From NCBI GenBank assembly GCA_002163155.1, contig MAAO01000007.1, forward strand, positions 1 to 64,000: 64,000 nt of DNA, in the 5' to 3' direction. Source of the DNA: Halobacteriovorax marinus. GTDB lineage: Bacteria; Bdellovibrionota; Bacteriovoracia; Bacteriovoracales; Bacteriovoracaceae. Numbering within the stretch: the first letter of the stretch is position 1; each line of letters begins with the position of its first letter. Both the position numbers and the translations under genes were made by a program. The notes below the pieces were generated by a model that worked only from the letters and a program-made list of their open reading frames with translations, was not told the origin of the DNA and did no database searches. This document shows positions 25,343 to 33,737 of the stretch, one piece after another.

Positions 25343-25375
25343 CCAGGTACATAATATATATCATCGTGTGCCTGG
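25343..25375 (+). terminator. Terminator hairpin; repeat copy 2 (CCAGGTACA family)
   Basis: CCAGGTACA (25343-25351) pairs with TGTGCCTGG (25367-25375; one G-U) and is followed by TGCTTTTTCTTT. It ends the giant/secretin operon. It is closely similar, loop included, to the hairpin at 14112-14146, and it overlaps the last codons of the convergent gene at 25361. Confidence 0.65.
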
Positions 25376-25720
25376 TGCTTTTTCTTTGTCTTTCTTTTTT
25401 ATTGGCTCAGTCGAGCATTCAAATGAATACATTTTATAGCTAAATTTACATTTCGGAAATAAGTTGAATTCTGTTTTAAATGATTGAACCATTTTCTTGC
25501 ATTTGTATTGTTGCTTAAGATATTTATTAAACTTTCGGCTTCCGGCTAGATTTCCCTGTGGAAGATCATCTCCAAGTTCTTTATTTTTAGTATAGCAGTC
25601 TTCAATCTTATCTAGGAACTTAGTCATTTTTGGGGATGGAGTAATATCTGCTTTTGTGTCTTCATTGCTCGGAGTGCAACTTGTCATAAACAATATTAGG
25701 ATGAGCGTTAGTGTTTTCAT
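25361..25720 (-). CDS. Small lipoprotein
   Basis: 119 residues. Signal with lipobox-like MTSC after a hydrophobic core (LTLILILFMTSCTPS). The mature part is short, charged and has four cysteines (DCYTKN, YKCKKM, PKCKF, FECST), which could form two disulfides. Family unknown. ATG 25720 has GGGAG six bases upstream; the in-frame GTG at 25732 lies within that site. Its last codons are formed by the terminator hairpin of the convergent operon. Confidence 0.65.
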   Translation of the reverse strand: MKTLTLILILFMTSCTPSNEDTKADITPSPKMTKFLDKIEDCYTKNKELGDDLPQGNLAGSRKFNKYLKQQYKCKKMVQSFKTEFNLFPKCKFSYKMYSFECSTEPIKKKDKEKAPGTR

Positions 25721-25945
25721 TTCTTCTCCCACTATTTATAAATCTAGAGTCATCATTATAGAGTTTATCGAATTAGACACAATTAAATTATGTGGTTTTA
25801 AAATTATATGTATTTAATATCAGAGGGTTATGGTTCTTTTCTTGCTTGTGAATACTTTTTAAACACCCCCTGAAAATACTATAAATCCAGCTTGTTAGAC
25901 CCTTTTCTATTATAGAATTCCTTAACAATTAACATAGGGTTATTC

Positions 25946-26983
25946 ATGCGCTTGTTTATGATATTGGCCATTCAGTTGGTTTTCGTTTCTTCGTCATTTG
26001 CAACATATATAAATGATAGAGGCGAACTAAGAAGAGAGCATTTTTCTTATGACAAAACAAGTCTTGGTAAGGAAGTGCTTAAGTTACAAGGTAAATATAC
26101 GGATAAATTCTTCGATGAATGGCTACTAAGTTCATTGAAGGATAAGAAAGCGCAGATCTTTATGGAGAATGTGTTCTCTCTTTTTAAAAAGAAAACAGAG
26201 ATTGGTCATAATTCAAATAAGCTTCTTGGGGATTCGGATCGAAGCCTTGATAAGGTCAATTGCTATGAATATAACGGGGCCTGTAATTTATTTAAGGACG
26301 TGGGTTACCAGCGCGGAACGATGATGCTCTATATTTTTTCTAAATATGGAGTAAATACAACTCATCATGTAACAGAGAAATACGAGTTTCTACAAAAGTA
26401 TAATGATCACCAAAAACCTTTCACTAAGGAAGAACTTCTCGCTATCGTTATTGGGCTTGATCTCTTTGGTGACAATATCGAATACTTTGAAGCTGACAAA
26501 TTGACGATGACTTATGCTGACATCAACAAAGGAAACACGACTGGCAATGCTCTAATATATTTTTTTATGAAATGGAGAAGTACCTCACTTGTAAGTAAAG
26601 TGGGAACCGTTTTACATGAGATGTATCATAACTTAGCAGGCTCATATAGTGAGTACTCTGGTAAAGGTTTAAGAATTGATTCTTCAGATGAGTGGATGTC
26701 TCTTCATAAAGAAAGTAGAAAAATTGTAAATACTAATGGATTTGATTGTTTTGTTTCTGGGTATGCTTATACAAATTTTGCTGAAGATGCGGCTGAGACT
26801 CTTGTGACCTATTTTCATAACCGAGAAGTGCTAGAGCGTTTATGTCCTCAAAAACTGGAATTCATTGATGAAGTGATAAGTAGAGCTGATAAGTTACGAG
26901 CTTCTAAGCTTCGTCGGGTCGGAAGAAGTCTTGGTCAGAATCTGAACTTCTTATTTGATTCAATTGAAAATGCTTTAAACTAA
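25946..26983 (+). CDS. Secreted putative zinc metallopeptidase (HEMYH)
   Basis: 345 residues with a signal peptide to about residue 19 (FVSSSFA). A zincin motif HEMYH (224-228) in TVLHEMYHNLAGSYSEYSGKG is followed about 55 residues later by FAEDAAETLVTYF (280-291), where a glutamate could be the third zinc ligand, as in ATLF/gluzincin-like proteases. The N-terminal ~200 residues are helical with no named domain. Two cysteines (C106, C113) may bond. A secreted protease fits a predatory lifestyle, but the substrate is unknown. It is a single gene with AGGGTTATTC before the ATG. Confidence 0.65.
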   Translation: MRLFMILAIQLVFVSSSFATYINDRGELRREHFSYDKTSLGKEVLKLQGKYTDKFFDEWLLSSLKDKKAQIFMENVFSLFKKKTEIGHNSNKLLGDSDRSLDKVNCYEYNGACNLFKDVGYQRGTMMLYIFSKYGVNTTHHVTEKYEFLQKYNDHQKPFTKEELLAIVIGLDLFGDNIEYFEADKLTMTYADINKGNTTGNALIYFFMKWRSTSLVSKVGTVLHEMYHNLAGSYSEYSGKGLRIDSSDEWMSLHKESRKIVNTNGFDCFVSGYAYTNFAEDAAETLVTYFHNREVLERLCPQKLEFIDEVISRADKLRASKLRRVGRSLGQNLNFLFDSIENALN

Positions 26984-27022
26984 AATTAACTTTTGCCGTA
27001 GGCTGAAAAATTAGCGATTTAG

Positions 27023-27040
27023 GGGTCTTAAGTAAGACCC
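27023..27040. other. Hairpin GGGTCTT/AAGACCC
   Basis: A perfect seven-base stem (27023-27029 region with 27034-27040) with loop AAGT, between the metallopeptidase gene and the gene at 27139. There is no T-run on the plus strand. It may shape the 5' end of the next message or terminate transcription Rho-dependently. Confidence 0.35.
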
Positions 27041-27138
27041 AAATACCGCGATTTGCTCCTTTTAGTGAAACTAAAATTGGCAAAGTCTCTAATTTCAAAT
27101 ATATTTAACTAAATATTAAATTTTTAAGGAGTTTCTGT

Positions 27139-27738
27139 ATGAGTGACGGGATGATGCAACAATTAATAGATAAGATAAGAAAACAATATCCAACTCTTAC
27201 AAATAAGAAAAGTGTATCGGATAACTATGTTTATATAGTTATGAGTCAAGAAATTCTCATTCATGTAGGAAGAACAACTAGCAATATAGATGCTGCTCTA
27301 ACAGGTGAGATTACTGATATTAAGCATTCTAAGTCAGGCATTGCTATGATGGCTTCAGCTTATAATAGGACAAGAAATAATATTTACTATGTCCATGCAA
27401 CAAAAGTCAAAAGTGCCGAGAAAGATAGAGAGCTTAAACAAATTGAAAAAGCTATAAAAAATATAGTTCTAAGTCACTATGCTATTTCTGATAAAAAAGC
27501 AGGAGATACATTTTGCAGTGGAACCACTAAGAACAAAGATGTCGCAGATCTATTGAAAAAATTCTTATATGAAAATCTATCACAAGCGACTTTAAAAGAA
27601 TTAAACGAACCAAACTTCTCTTTCATGGAACTAATAGAAATGGTTAATGAGGAAGGAGACGCTTGGCACAATGTAATTAAAAATCAAAAAGCTGCTCAAC
27701 TTACTTGTAAACTTCTCGGAGTTAACACGCTGTCTTAA
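27139..27738 (+). CDS. Hypothetical protein with GIY-YIG-like N-terminal pattern
   Basis: 199 residues, cytoplasmic. Residues 28-50 (NYVYIVMSQEILIHVGRTTSNI) resemble the two-strand GIY...YIG core of small endonuclease-like domains (YVYI ... IHVGRT), but the later catalytic arginine and glutamate cannot be placed with confidence. The remainder is helical and charged. Ribosome site AAGGAGTTTCTG precedes the ATG. It stands alone and ends in a perfect bidirectional terminator. Another possibility is a wholly unrelated fold. Confidence 0.7.
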   Translation: MSDGMMQQLIDKIRKQYPTLTNKKSVSDNYVYIVMSQEILIHVGRTTSNIDAALTGEITDIKHSKSGIAMMASAYNRTRNNIYYVHATKVKSAEKDRELKQIEKAIKNIVLSHYAISDKKAGDTFCSGTTKNKDVADLLKKFLYENLSQATLKELNEPNFSFMELIEMVNEEGDAWHNVIKNQKAAQLTCKLLGVNTLS

Positions 27739-27769
27739 TAAAGTAGCTTCATCAAACAGAAGGTCATAT

Positions 27770-27794
27770 AAAAAAGGTACTGAGTACCTTTTTT
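27770..27794. terminator. Perfect bidirectional intrinsic terminator
   Basis: AAAAAAGGTAC (27770-27780), loop TGA, GTACCTTTTTT (27784-27794): an 11-bp stem flanked by A and T runs, serving the plus-strand gene ending 27738 and the minus-strand S4-protein gene ending 27804. Confidence 0.85.
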
Positions 27795-27803
27795 ATAACC
27801 ATC

Positions 27804-28061
27804 TTATTTTAAGAGTATATCTACAAATGTTGTACCATGGTTAACGGGTGACTTTGCTTTAGCATTTTGCCCCTTAATAAGTACTTTTTTATCGGTAAAT
27901 AACTTCTTGAATTGGCCTTTTGAAATATTTTTTAATTCCTGGTTTTGATCTTGTTCCGTTAATGCAGAAAAAAGAACTACATCAAGTCTCTCTGCACTAT
28001 CTTCCAATTCTAAAGTTACACGAAAAGAATTTGCTGGTATTTCTGGTTGTTGAATAGTCAC
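27804..28061 (-). CDS. Stand-alone S4-domain RNA-binding protein
   Basis: 85 residues. Residues 22-82 read as an S4 domain: ERLDVVLFSAL, then ISKGQFKKLFTDKKVLIKGQNAKAKSPVNHGTTFVDI, the order seen in the N-terminal S4 module of RluD-type pseudouridine synthases and in Hsp15-like proteins. The catalytic synthase domain is absent, so it should only bind structured RNA, probably rRNA. It lies 39 bases downstream of an RbgA/YlqF-like ribosome-assembly GTPase gene on the same strand, supporting a ribosome-related role. Confidence 0.7.
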   Translation of the reverse strand: MTIQQPEIPANSFRVTLELEDSAERLDVVLFSALTEQDQNQELKNISKGQFKKLFTDKKVLIKGQNAKAKSPVNHGTTFVDILLK

Positions 28062-28100
28062 TTTTACTTCCTTTATAATTTTTTTACTTAGTATGGTTTC

Positions 28101-28994
28101 TTACTTTACTGGAGGCCGCTCGAAGCTTATCAGTCCAAGTGATCCTTTTCTGAAATCAGTAAGAACTATTTTGTAGATTTGTTCATAATCGAAACTGCCA
28201 CCGCCACCTGAGCGAAGACAACCTCTACGTTTTCCAATATGCTCAACCGCCGTGATGAGGTCAATGTCTAGAGATTCAAATTTATAAAAATCTTGAAATG
28301 CTTTTGAACGATTCTCTAATAAGTGTTCTACAAGAAAGCAGGCAGAATACTCTGGAGTGATAATATGATCGGGGATGGCATGTACTGCTGATAACCACAT
28401 CGTATGGACTTGTTCATGAATTACCGGAGGCATAACACCTGGAGTATCAAGTATCCTAAGTTCTTTATCTGCTTTGACCCATAGACTTAACTTTGTTTGA
28501 CCTGGAGTCGCAGCAGCTTTTGTAGCGTTCCTATTGGAGAGTTTGTTAATGATTGTCGACTTCCCTGTGTTTGGTAGTCCCAAGAGCATCATTTTCATTT
28601 CTTTTCTTGTAGCGTCATGGGCACGAAGGATTTGCTTAGAGCGTTTAATGATTGTGTTAATAGAATTCTTATCTAATGCATTGATAAAGATAAATGATTC
28701 TCTTTGTTCAGTGAACCAATCTTGCCAAAGCTTGACCGTAGCAGGATCAGCCAAATTTGTTTTGTTAAGTACTATTAAGTAAGGCTTCTTTGTTCTACTT
28801 TTATAAATGTCTTTATTACCTGAAACCAGAGGTACTCGAGCATCCCTAACTTCGACAATTATATCGACTAAGTTTATAGATCTTTTTATTTCTTTGGTGG
28901 CCGTGATCATATGGCCCGGGAGCCAATTCATACGTTCTATGATTTCATTTTCATTTCTATCTGGTGTTATATAAGTCATGCGTATTGTTAGCAT
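28101..28994 (-). CDS. RbgA/YlqF-like circularly permuted ribosome-assembly GTPase
   Basis: Up to 297 residues. G motifs are in the permuted order typical of YlqF/YawG GTPases: G4 LNKTNLAD, then G1 GLPNTGKSTIINKL, G2 region ATPGQT, G3 DTPG. The N-terminal NWLPGHM is the family signature (WFPGHM). The family acts in late assembly of the 50S subunit. The start is uncertain: ATG 28994 is the longest, but homologues start only a few residues before WxPGHM, so ATG 28931 is attractive; neither has a clear ribosome site. It is followed by the S4-protein gene. Confidence 0.9.
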   Translation of the reverse strand: MLTIRMTYITPDRNENEIIERMNWLPGHMITATKEIKRSINLVDIIVEVRDARVPLVSGNKDIYKSRTKKPYLIVLNKTNLADPATVKLWQDWFTEQRESFIFINALDKNSINTIIKRSKQILRAHDATRKEMKMMLLGLPNTGKSTIINKLSNRNATKAAATPGQTKLSLWVKADKELRILDTPGVMPPVIHEQVHTMWLSAVHAIPDHIITPEYSACFLVEHLLENRSKAFQDFYKFESLDIDLITAVEHIGKRRGCLRSGGGGSFDYEQIYKIVLTDFRKGSLGLISFERPPVK

Positions 28995-29162
28995 TGCTTG
29001 TGCACGGAAACAAGTGAAGTGAACATTAGGCCAAAAATCTCTATATCTGTGACATGTGGCTTATTTAATTACAGCTAGTTAGGTTACTTCGGGCTTGGCT
29101 CATAACTTTTCTTTTTTCGTCTTTTCACTATATATTCGTGGGTTTTAGTCCGATAAGAAGAT

Positions 29163-30899
29163 GTGCATAAAATATCTATACTCATCCTATTTTTATTTAT
29201 CTTTTCTACTACAAAGTTAGGGGATCAAAACTCTATAAGTGGATCACGTTCCATTGCAAGTTTCGAGCAGAGATCTTGTAAGTCTTCAATTTCAAAAATT
29301 ATTCTAAATTATAAATCTAAGTCTTTAGTAGAGAAGCTATCTTCTAGTGTTATCAAGCCAGGAGTTGAAAAGTTATCTAAATTTTCACTTAGATCAAGAC
29401 TAAAGTTTCTTAACCACTTAAATGCTAAGAGAGGAAAATCAAAATTCCTCTCAGAAATGTACGCTAATACAATTAATCAAATGATTACGAAGGGACTTCT
29501 TAGTGAAGAGGATTTTAGTAAGGAGCTGTTTAAGAATAATTCTGGCGCTTATCTCCTAGATTTCTCTTACGGGGAAGTTAGAGTCACTCCCAAGATTTGG
29601 GAAGGACTGCCAACCCAAGATGAAACTATTGATATAATTCTACAAAGAACAACTCCAGGAGTCAGTGAGGCCTTAAAGCTGCGAGAAGTTCTAGAAAATA
29701 CAGAACTAAATCCTCTAGAGCTCAAAGAGTTCGAAAAGCATTTTGTAAGATATCCCAAAGATAAGGATGAATGGAAGCTTCTAAGTGAATACCTAAGTTT
29801 TACAGGATCGATGAGAGAGAAGCAGCAACTTAAGGCCTTGGGTGAACTTCCTAAGCTCTTCTATGAGAGTGATAAGGGTAAGCATTTAAATAATTTTAGA
29901 AGTCTTAGAAAGAATATTGATAAGTATGAAAGTAAGCAAGTAAAGAAGCAGTTAAAGAAAGCTAAGAAAAATGGCATGAGTGATCTTGAAGCAAAAGCTT
30001 TTGCAAAACAAGAGGCGAGGAGAATGACTGAGGTCTACTCCAATCTTAAATATGCATGTCGTTCAACAAAACATACAGAAGAGAGTAAGCAGTCAGCGAA
30101 ACTCACATCAAAGTTCTTTATGGGAATGGGAGTCAGTGCAACTGCTGCTTCATATGGATACTCAAACTGGGACAAAGATAAGACTGAGTTTGAATGGTAT
30201 GGAAAGCTTGCTCATGACTTAAGTTGGAAGATCTTCTTTCAATTTGGATTTAATGCCATTATGACTGATCAATCGGCCACATTTCTAAAAAAGAATCTCG
30301 CCATTCATGCCTTCTACACTCCAGCTGATGCCATAGAAGCTTCTATGTATGAGTTAGAGTTTGGAGAGAAGGATTCCTTTATTAAAGAAGAATTTGAAAA
30401 AATGATCGAGCTTAGAAAGAGTAACGATCCTAAATTTGTCGAAGAGTATAATAAGGCCATTGCAGCTTTAAATCATAAGTACTTTCCTGAACGATTTAGA
30501 AGTCTAGTTAAGAAAATGATTAGTGGTGAAATCCCAACTGAGAAAAATGAGTTTGATGAAATTTTGAGTCTTGAAGAAATAGCAACTGGTGAGCTTGAAG
30601 ATGAAGTTCTTAGGGATAAGTTGATGGAGGCGATTGCGCTGAAGCTCTATCAAGAAAACGCGGGGCAAGTGCAACTTGGTGGACAGTTTCTAGATCGCTA
30701 CGTATTTGTACGCTCATACGATGTCTTAGATGTGCCTAAGAGTTTAATGGTTGGCCTTCTGATATACAAAACTATCTGTATGGGGCCGGCAAATAGTGTT
30801 AGAAATGCCATGATCTTATCGAGTGTTATCTATACTCTTGATCAGGTTATTAGTAAGTTTGTGTATTACAAAATACGAAGAAAAGTCATAAACCAGTAA
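29163..30899 (+). CDS. Large secreted/membrane protein of unknown function
   Basis: 578 residues from GTG 29163 (AAGAAG just upstream). Signal peptide of about 18 residues (SILILFLFIFSTT). The long mature part is helical and charged, with lysine-rich stretches (KQLKKAKKNGMSDLEAKAFAKQEARRM). A hydrophobic segment near 320-330 and two near the C-terminus (about 535-570: VGLLIYKTICMGPANSVRNAMILSSVIY) suggest membrane insertion late in the chain. I recognise no domain. A strong terminator follows directly. Confidence 0.75.
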   Translation: MHKISILILFLFIFSTTKLGDQNSISGSRSIASFEQRSCKSSISKIILNYKSKSLVEKLSSSVIKPGVEKLSKFSLRSRLKFLNHLNAKRGKSKFLSEMYANTINQMITKGLLSEEDFSKELFKNNSGAYLLDFSYGEVRVTPKIWEGLPTQDETIDIILQRTTPGVSEALKLREVLENTELNPLELKEFEKHFVRYPKDKDEWKLLSEYLSFTGSMREKQQLKALGELPKLFYESDKGKHLNNFRSLRKNIDKYESKQVKKQLKKAKKNGMSDLEAKAFAKQEARRMTEVYSNLKYACRSTKHTEESKQSAKLTSKFFMGMGVSATAASYGYSNWDKDKTEFEWYGKLAHDLSWKIFFQFGFNAIMTDQSATFLKKNLAIHAFYTPADAIEASMYELEFGEKDSFIKEEFEKMIELRKSNDPKFVEEYNKAIAALNHKYFPERFRSLVKKMISGEIPTEKNEFDEILSLEEIATGELEDEVLRDKLMEAIALKLYQENAGQVQLGGQFLDRYVFVRSYDVLDVPKSLMVGLLIYKTICMGPANSVRNAMILSSVIYTLDQVISKFVYYKIRRKVINQ

Positions 30900-30925
30900 C
30901 GGCGCTTTCAAAGCCGCCGTTTTTA
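30898..30925 (+). terminator. Intrinsic terminator
   Basis: ACGGCG pairs with CGCCGT, with further CTTT/AAAG pairing in the loop, followed by TTTTT. It begins at the stop codon of the 578-residue protein gene. Confidence 0.8.
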
Positions 30926-31051
30926 GAATCAATTCTCATTATATCAGGTAGTTAACTTTACTTTGTTCAACTCTTTTTTTATCAATTTTCTTGGCGAATG
31001 ACTTATTTCAAGTATATATTCCAGTTAAATTTATTTTTAAAGGTAAGGGTT

Positions 31052-32914
31052 ATGAGTCACAAAAATTCAATAGATTTTATTAAAAGTGTTTTGGAGAATA
31101 TGCCAGCTGGTTGGCTAGGTTTAACAACACATCGACTTGATATTTATAATGAAGACTTAGCTAAGACTCAATTCTTAGATCAATTAGAAAAACTAAATAC
31201 ACCTAAAAGTGCTGATACTGAAGTCTTGAAAAAAGGTTTAAAAGATCTGCCAACGGCCTTTGATTATATTCGCCTAGGGCATCCATTATCTTGTATTTTA
31301 GAGTGGGCAATTGCAAAAGCAAAAAATCTTAAAGAAGAAAGCGTCATTAGTTTTTCATCACAGACAATGCCTGTCTTAGCGATACTAAGAAAAAACTTAC
31401 TTGAAAATATCAATACTCAAATTCTTTATAAGAATGAATTACCACAGCACTTTGATGCTGAGGTTTTAAAAAATGTTTATGGTTATAAGTTTGAACTCAA
31501 AAAAATTAATACTTATGAAGAGGTTTCAAGTTTTAACGGTAGTACTATAGTACTAACTGAATTTGCTGAAGCTTGGAATATAGAACTAAAAAGTGAAATT
31601 GATTTTGCCATTAGTATTGATCCAGAGCTTGGAAGTATTGTTCTAGTGAACGGAGAAAAAAGCGTTGCCTATATTTCAGAAATTCAACACGTAAGAAGAA
31701 GAGAGACTATTGCAATGACTCCTCGTGATTGCTTTACAGTCTTAGAGGGATTAGTTGGAAAGACTCCTAAAACGAATGATACCGGCCTTAATCAAAAGAT
31801 TAAGTCTCTCACAGTAAAGACTATTAACGATATTACAAATACATCTTCAGATGCAACGATAGGATCATGTGGATTATCTGTTCAATACGCAATTATGATG
31901 GGTCTTATTCATGATTCCCTAGATAAGCATCCAGGAAAAGAGATTAAGTTTATCGTACCTCCAAATTGTTACGGGGGAACTAATGATCAAGCCAGAAGAG
32001 TTGCTGCCTGTGTTGCAAATGTTGAAGTCGTAGACTTACCTGTAGACGGTGGTCAAGATATGGTGACAAGTATTGAGAGGGTTTTAGATCAAGTTGCTAG
32101 TGTTGATGCTATCCCTTTTATCATAGGAGAGATTCCAACAAACCCTAGAGTTGAGGTTCCTGATTTAGTGAGACTAAAAGACGCTTTAGGAAAGGATAGA
32201 AAAACTAAAGATGGAAACAGCTCTATTGCTCCAGTTTTTATTTTAGATCAAACATTTTGTCCCAATGTTAAATTTCTAGGAGAGGGAGATATTCTCTCTA
32301 CTGTTAAGACCATTTCTTATGTAAGTGGCTCAAAATTTCCTTCTGGTGGACTTTGTACTGCAGGTTACTGTGTGGCAAATGAAAAAGCTGAAGCATTGAT
32401 GGAATACATTGATAAGCACTTAAAGCTCTGTGGAAATGAAGCCACAGCTTTTCAAGTAGAAACATTATCTACTGAGATGCCTTCAATGAATCAAAGAATT
32501 GACGATGCTTATAAGAATACACTTGGTTTTGTAAACTTCATTAAAGAAACTCTACCCGCAGCAAAAATTAATTTTGTCTCTGAAGAGTTAGCAAGTGCTG
32601 GTTTTACTCCATCTGTTTTCTCATTAGATCTTCCTGTAGAAGGCGAGACAGCTGAACAAAAAGAAACTCACAAAAGAGACTTAAACTTAAAGTTAATCAA
32701 ATTAATGATCAGTGAAATACCTCATGAAAGTAAACACTGTGTGAGTTACGGACAACTTGCGGGATGTTATTGGACAGTTCCAGCGACATCCACTCAAGGA
32801 ACGACTAAAGAAGGCGATAAGGATTATATTGTGAGAGTCGCAATTTCTCCGAAGTTTGATTTGGACCTTCATAACAAGGTCTTTGCTCGTTTTTGTGAGG
32901 AATATATAAAATAG
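31052..32914 (+). CDS. PLP-dependent Cys/Met-metabolism-like enzyme with long N-terminal domain
   Basis: 620 residues. The C-terminal ~350 residues resemble fold-type I trans-sulfuration enzymes (cystathionine synthase/lyase, OAH sulfhydrylase): GSCGLSVQYAIMMGL, PNCYGGTNDQARR, FIIGEIPTNPRVEVPDL, FILDQTFCPN and SYVSGSKFPSGGLCTAG, where K428 is the probable PLP lysine. The N-terminal ~260 residues are an additional domain I do not recognise. Family enzymes are about 400 residues, so this is clearly extended, somewhat as in the ~640-residue fungal cystathionine gamma-synthases. ATG 31052 is preferred (GGTAAGGGTT upstream) over a start at 30998. Confidence 0.8.
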   Translation: MSHKNSIDFIKSVLENMPAGWLGLTTHRLDIYNEDLAKTQFLDQLEKLNTPKSADTEVLKKGLKDLPTAFDYIRLGHPLSCILEWAIAKAKNLKEESVISFSSQTMPVLAILRKNLLENINTQILYKNELPQHFDAEVLKNVYGYKFELKKINTYEEVSSFNGSTIVLTEFAEAWNIELKSEIDFAISIDPELGSIVLVNGEKSVAYISEIQHVRRRETIAMTPRDCFTVLEGLVGKTPKTNDTGLNQKIKSLTVKTINDITNTSSDATIGSCGLSVQYAIMMGLIHDSLDKHPGKEIKFIVPPNCYGGTNDQARRVAACVANVEVVDLPVDGGQDMVTSIERVLDQVASVDAIPFIIGEIPTNPRVEVPDLVRLKDALGKDRKTKDGNSSIAPVFILDQTFCPNVKFLGEGDILSTVKTISYVSGSKFPSGGLCTAGYCVANEKAEALMEYIDKHLKLCGNEATAFQVETLSTEMPSMNQRIDDAYKNTLGFVNFIKETLPAAKINFVSEELASAGFTPSVFSLDLPVEGETAEQKETHKRDLNLKLIKLMISEIPHESKHCVSYGQLAGCYWTVPATSTQGTTKEGDKDYIVRVAISPKFDLDLHNKVFARFCEEYIK

Positions 32915-32990
32915 AGTTCTTAATTTAACGCCACAGTTCGTTTCACAATAAATACTTACAAGGTATACTCCTAGAAAAAATGGAGTTTAT

Positions 32991-33722
32991 ATGAAGTATT
33001 TATTGTTATTTTTATCCCTTTTCTCAATTGTCTCATGTCAGTCAGAACCTAAGAAAATTCTTATCGTTGTGACTAATCAAAGTGATTTAGTAGGTACAGG
33101 TTTGAAAACTGGCTACTACCTTCCTGAGGTGTCTCATCCTTATTATAAGTTTAAAAAAGCAGGGCTTCTTGTAGACTTTGCAAGTCCAAAAGGGGGAGTT
33201 GCTCCTATGGATCCTAAGAGTCTTGACCTTAAAGATCCTCTAAATAAGAAGTTCTATGAGAATAAAGAGTTAATGGGGCAACTGAAAAATACTTTGTCTC
33301 TTAAAAACGTTAACCCAAAAGAATATAAGGCCATTGTATTTGCTGGAGGCCATGGAACGATGTGGGACTTTGCTGACTCTGAAGCTGTGTCAAAAGTTTC
33401 TCGTGAAATCTATGAATCTGGTGGAGTTGTGGCAGCTGTCTGTCATGGGCCAGCGGCACTCGTTAATATTAAACTCTCAAATGGCGACTACTTAATTAAG
33501 GGTAAGAAAGTCACAGGCTTCACAAACGTTGAAGAAGATATCGTTGAGCTCTCTAAGTTCATGCCCTTCATGCTTGAAGATAAACTAAAAGAGCGTGGAG
33601 CTAAGTTTGAGTCAGCTAATGCTTGGAATGAGAAAGTTGTTGTTGATGGTCGAATTGTGACAGGACAGAACCCTGCTTCGGCGAGTGAGCTCGGAAGTAA
33701 GATTGTAGAGCTTCTTAAATAG
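32991..33722 (+). CDS. DJ-1/PfpI-family lipoprotein
   Basis: 243 residues. Lipobox IVSC (Cys16) predicts anchoring in the envelope, unusual for this mostly cytoplasmic superfamily. The class I glutamine-amidotransferase-like fold is visible: a PKKILIVVTNQ start, FAGGHGTMWDF, and the nucleophile elbow AAVCHGPAALVNI. This matches Hsp31-type members with a Cys-His pair, which act as glyoxalase III/deglycase-like or chaperone proteins. The function in the periplasm is unknown. A second, secreted member lies at 39841-40623. Confidence 0.85.
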   Translation: MKYLLLFLSLFSIVSCQSEPKKILIVVTNQSDLVGTGLKTGYYLPEVSHPYYKFKKAGLLVDFASPKGGVAPMDPKSLDLKDPLNKKFYENKELMGQLKNTLSLKNVNPKEYKAIVFAGGHGTMWDFADSEAVSKVSREIYESGGVVAAVCHGPAALVNIKLSNGDYLIKGKKVTGFTNVEEDIVELSKFMPFMLEDKLKERGAKFESANAWNEKVVVDGRIVTGQNPASASELGSKIVELLK

Positions 33723-33737
33723 TAATATTGAATCTGC

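Noticed and set aside
27770-27794. Linking this GGTAC terminator with the CCAGGTACA hairpin repeats
   Set aside because: Only the short GGTAC core is shared; the loop and the flanks differ, so they are not the same repeat family.
30998-31051. Upstream ATG for the PLP enzyme
   Set aside because: Adds hydrophobic residues unlike the family and lacks a ribosome site; ATG 31052 has one.
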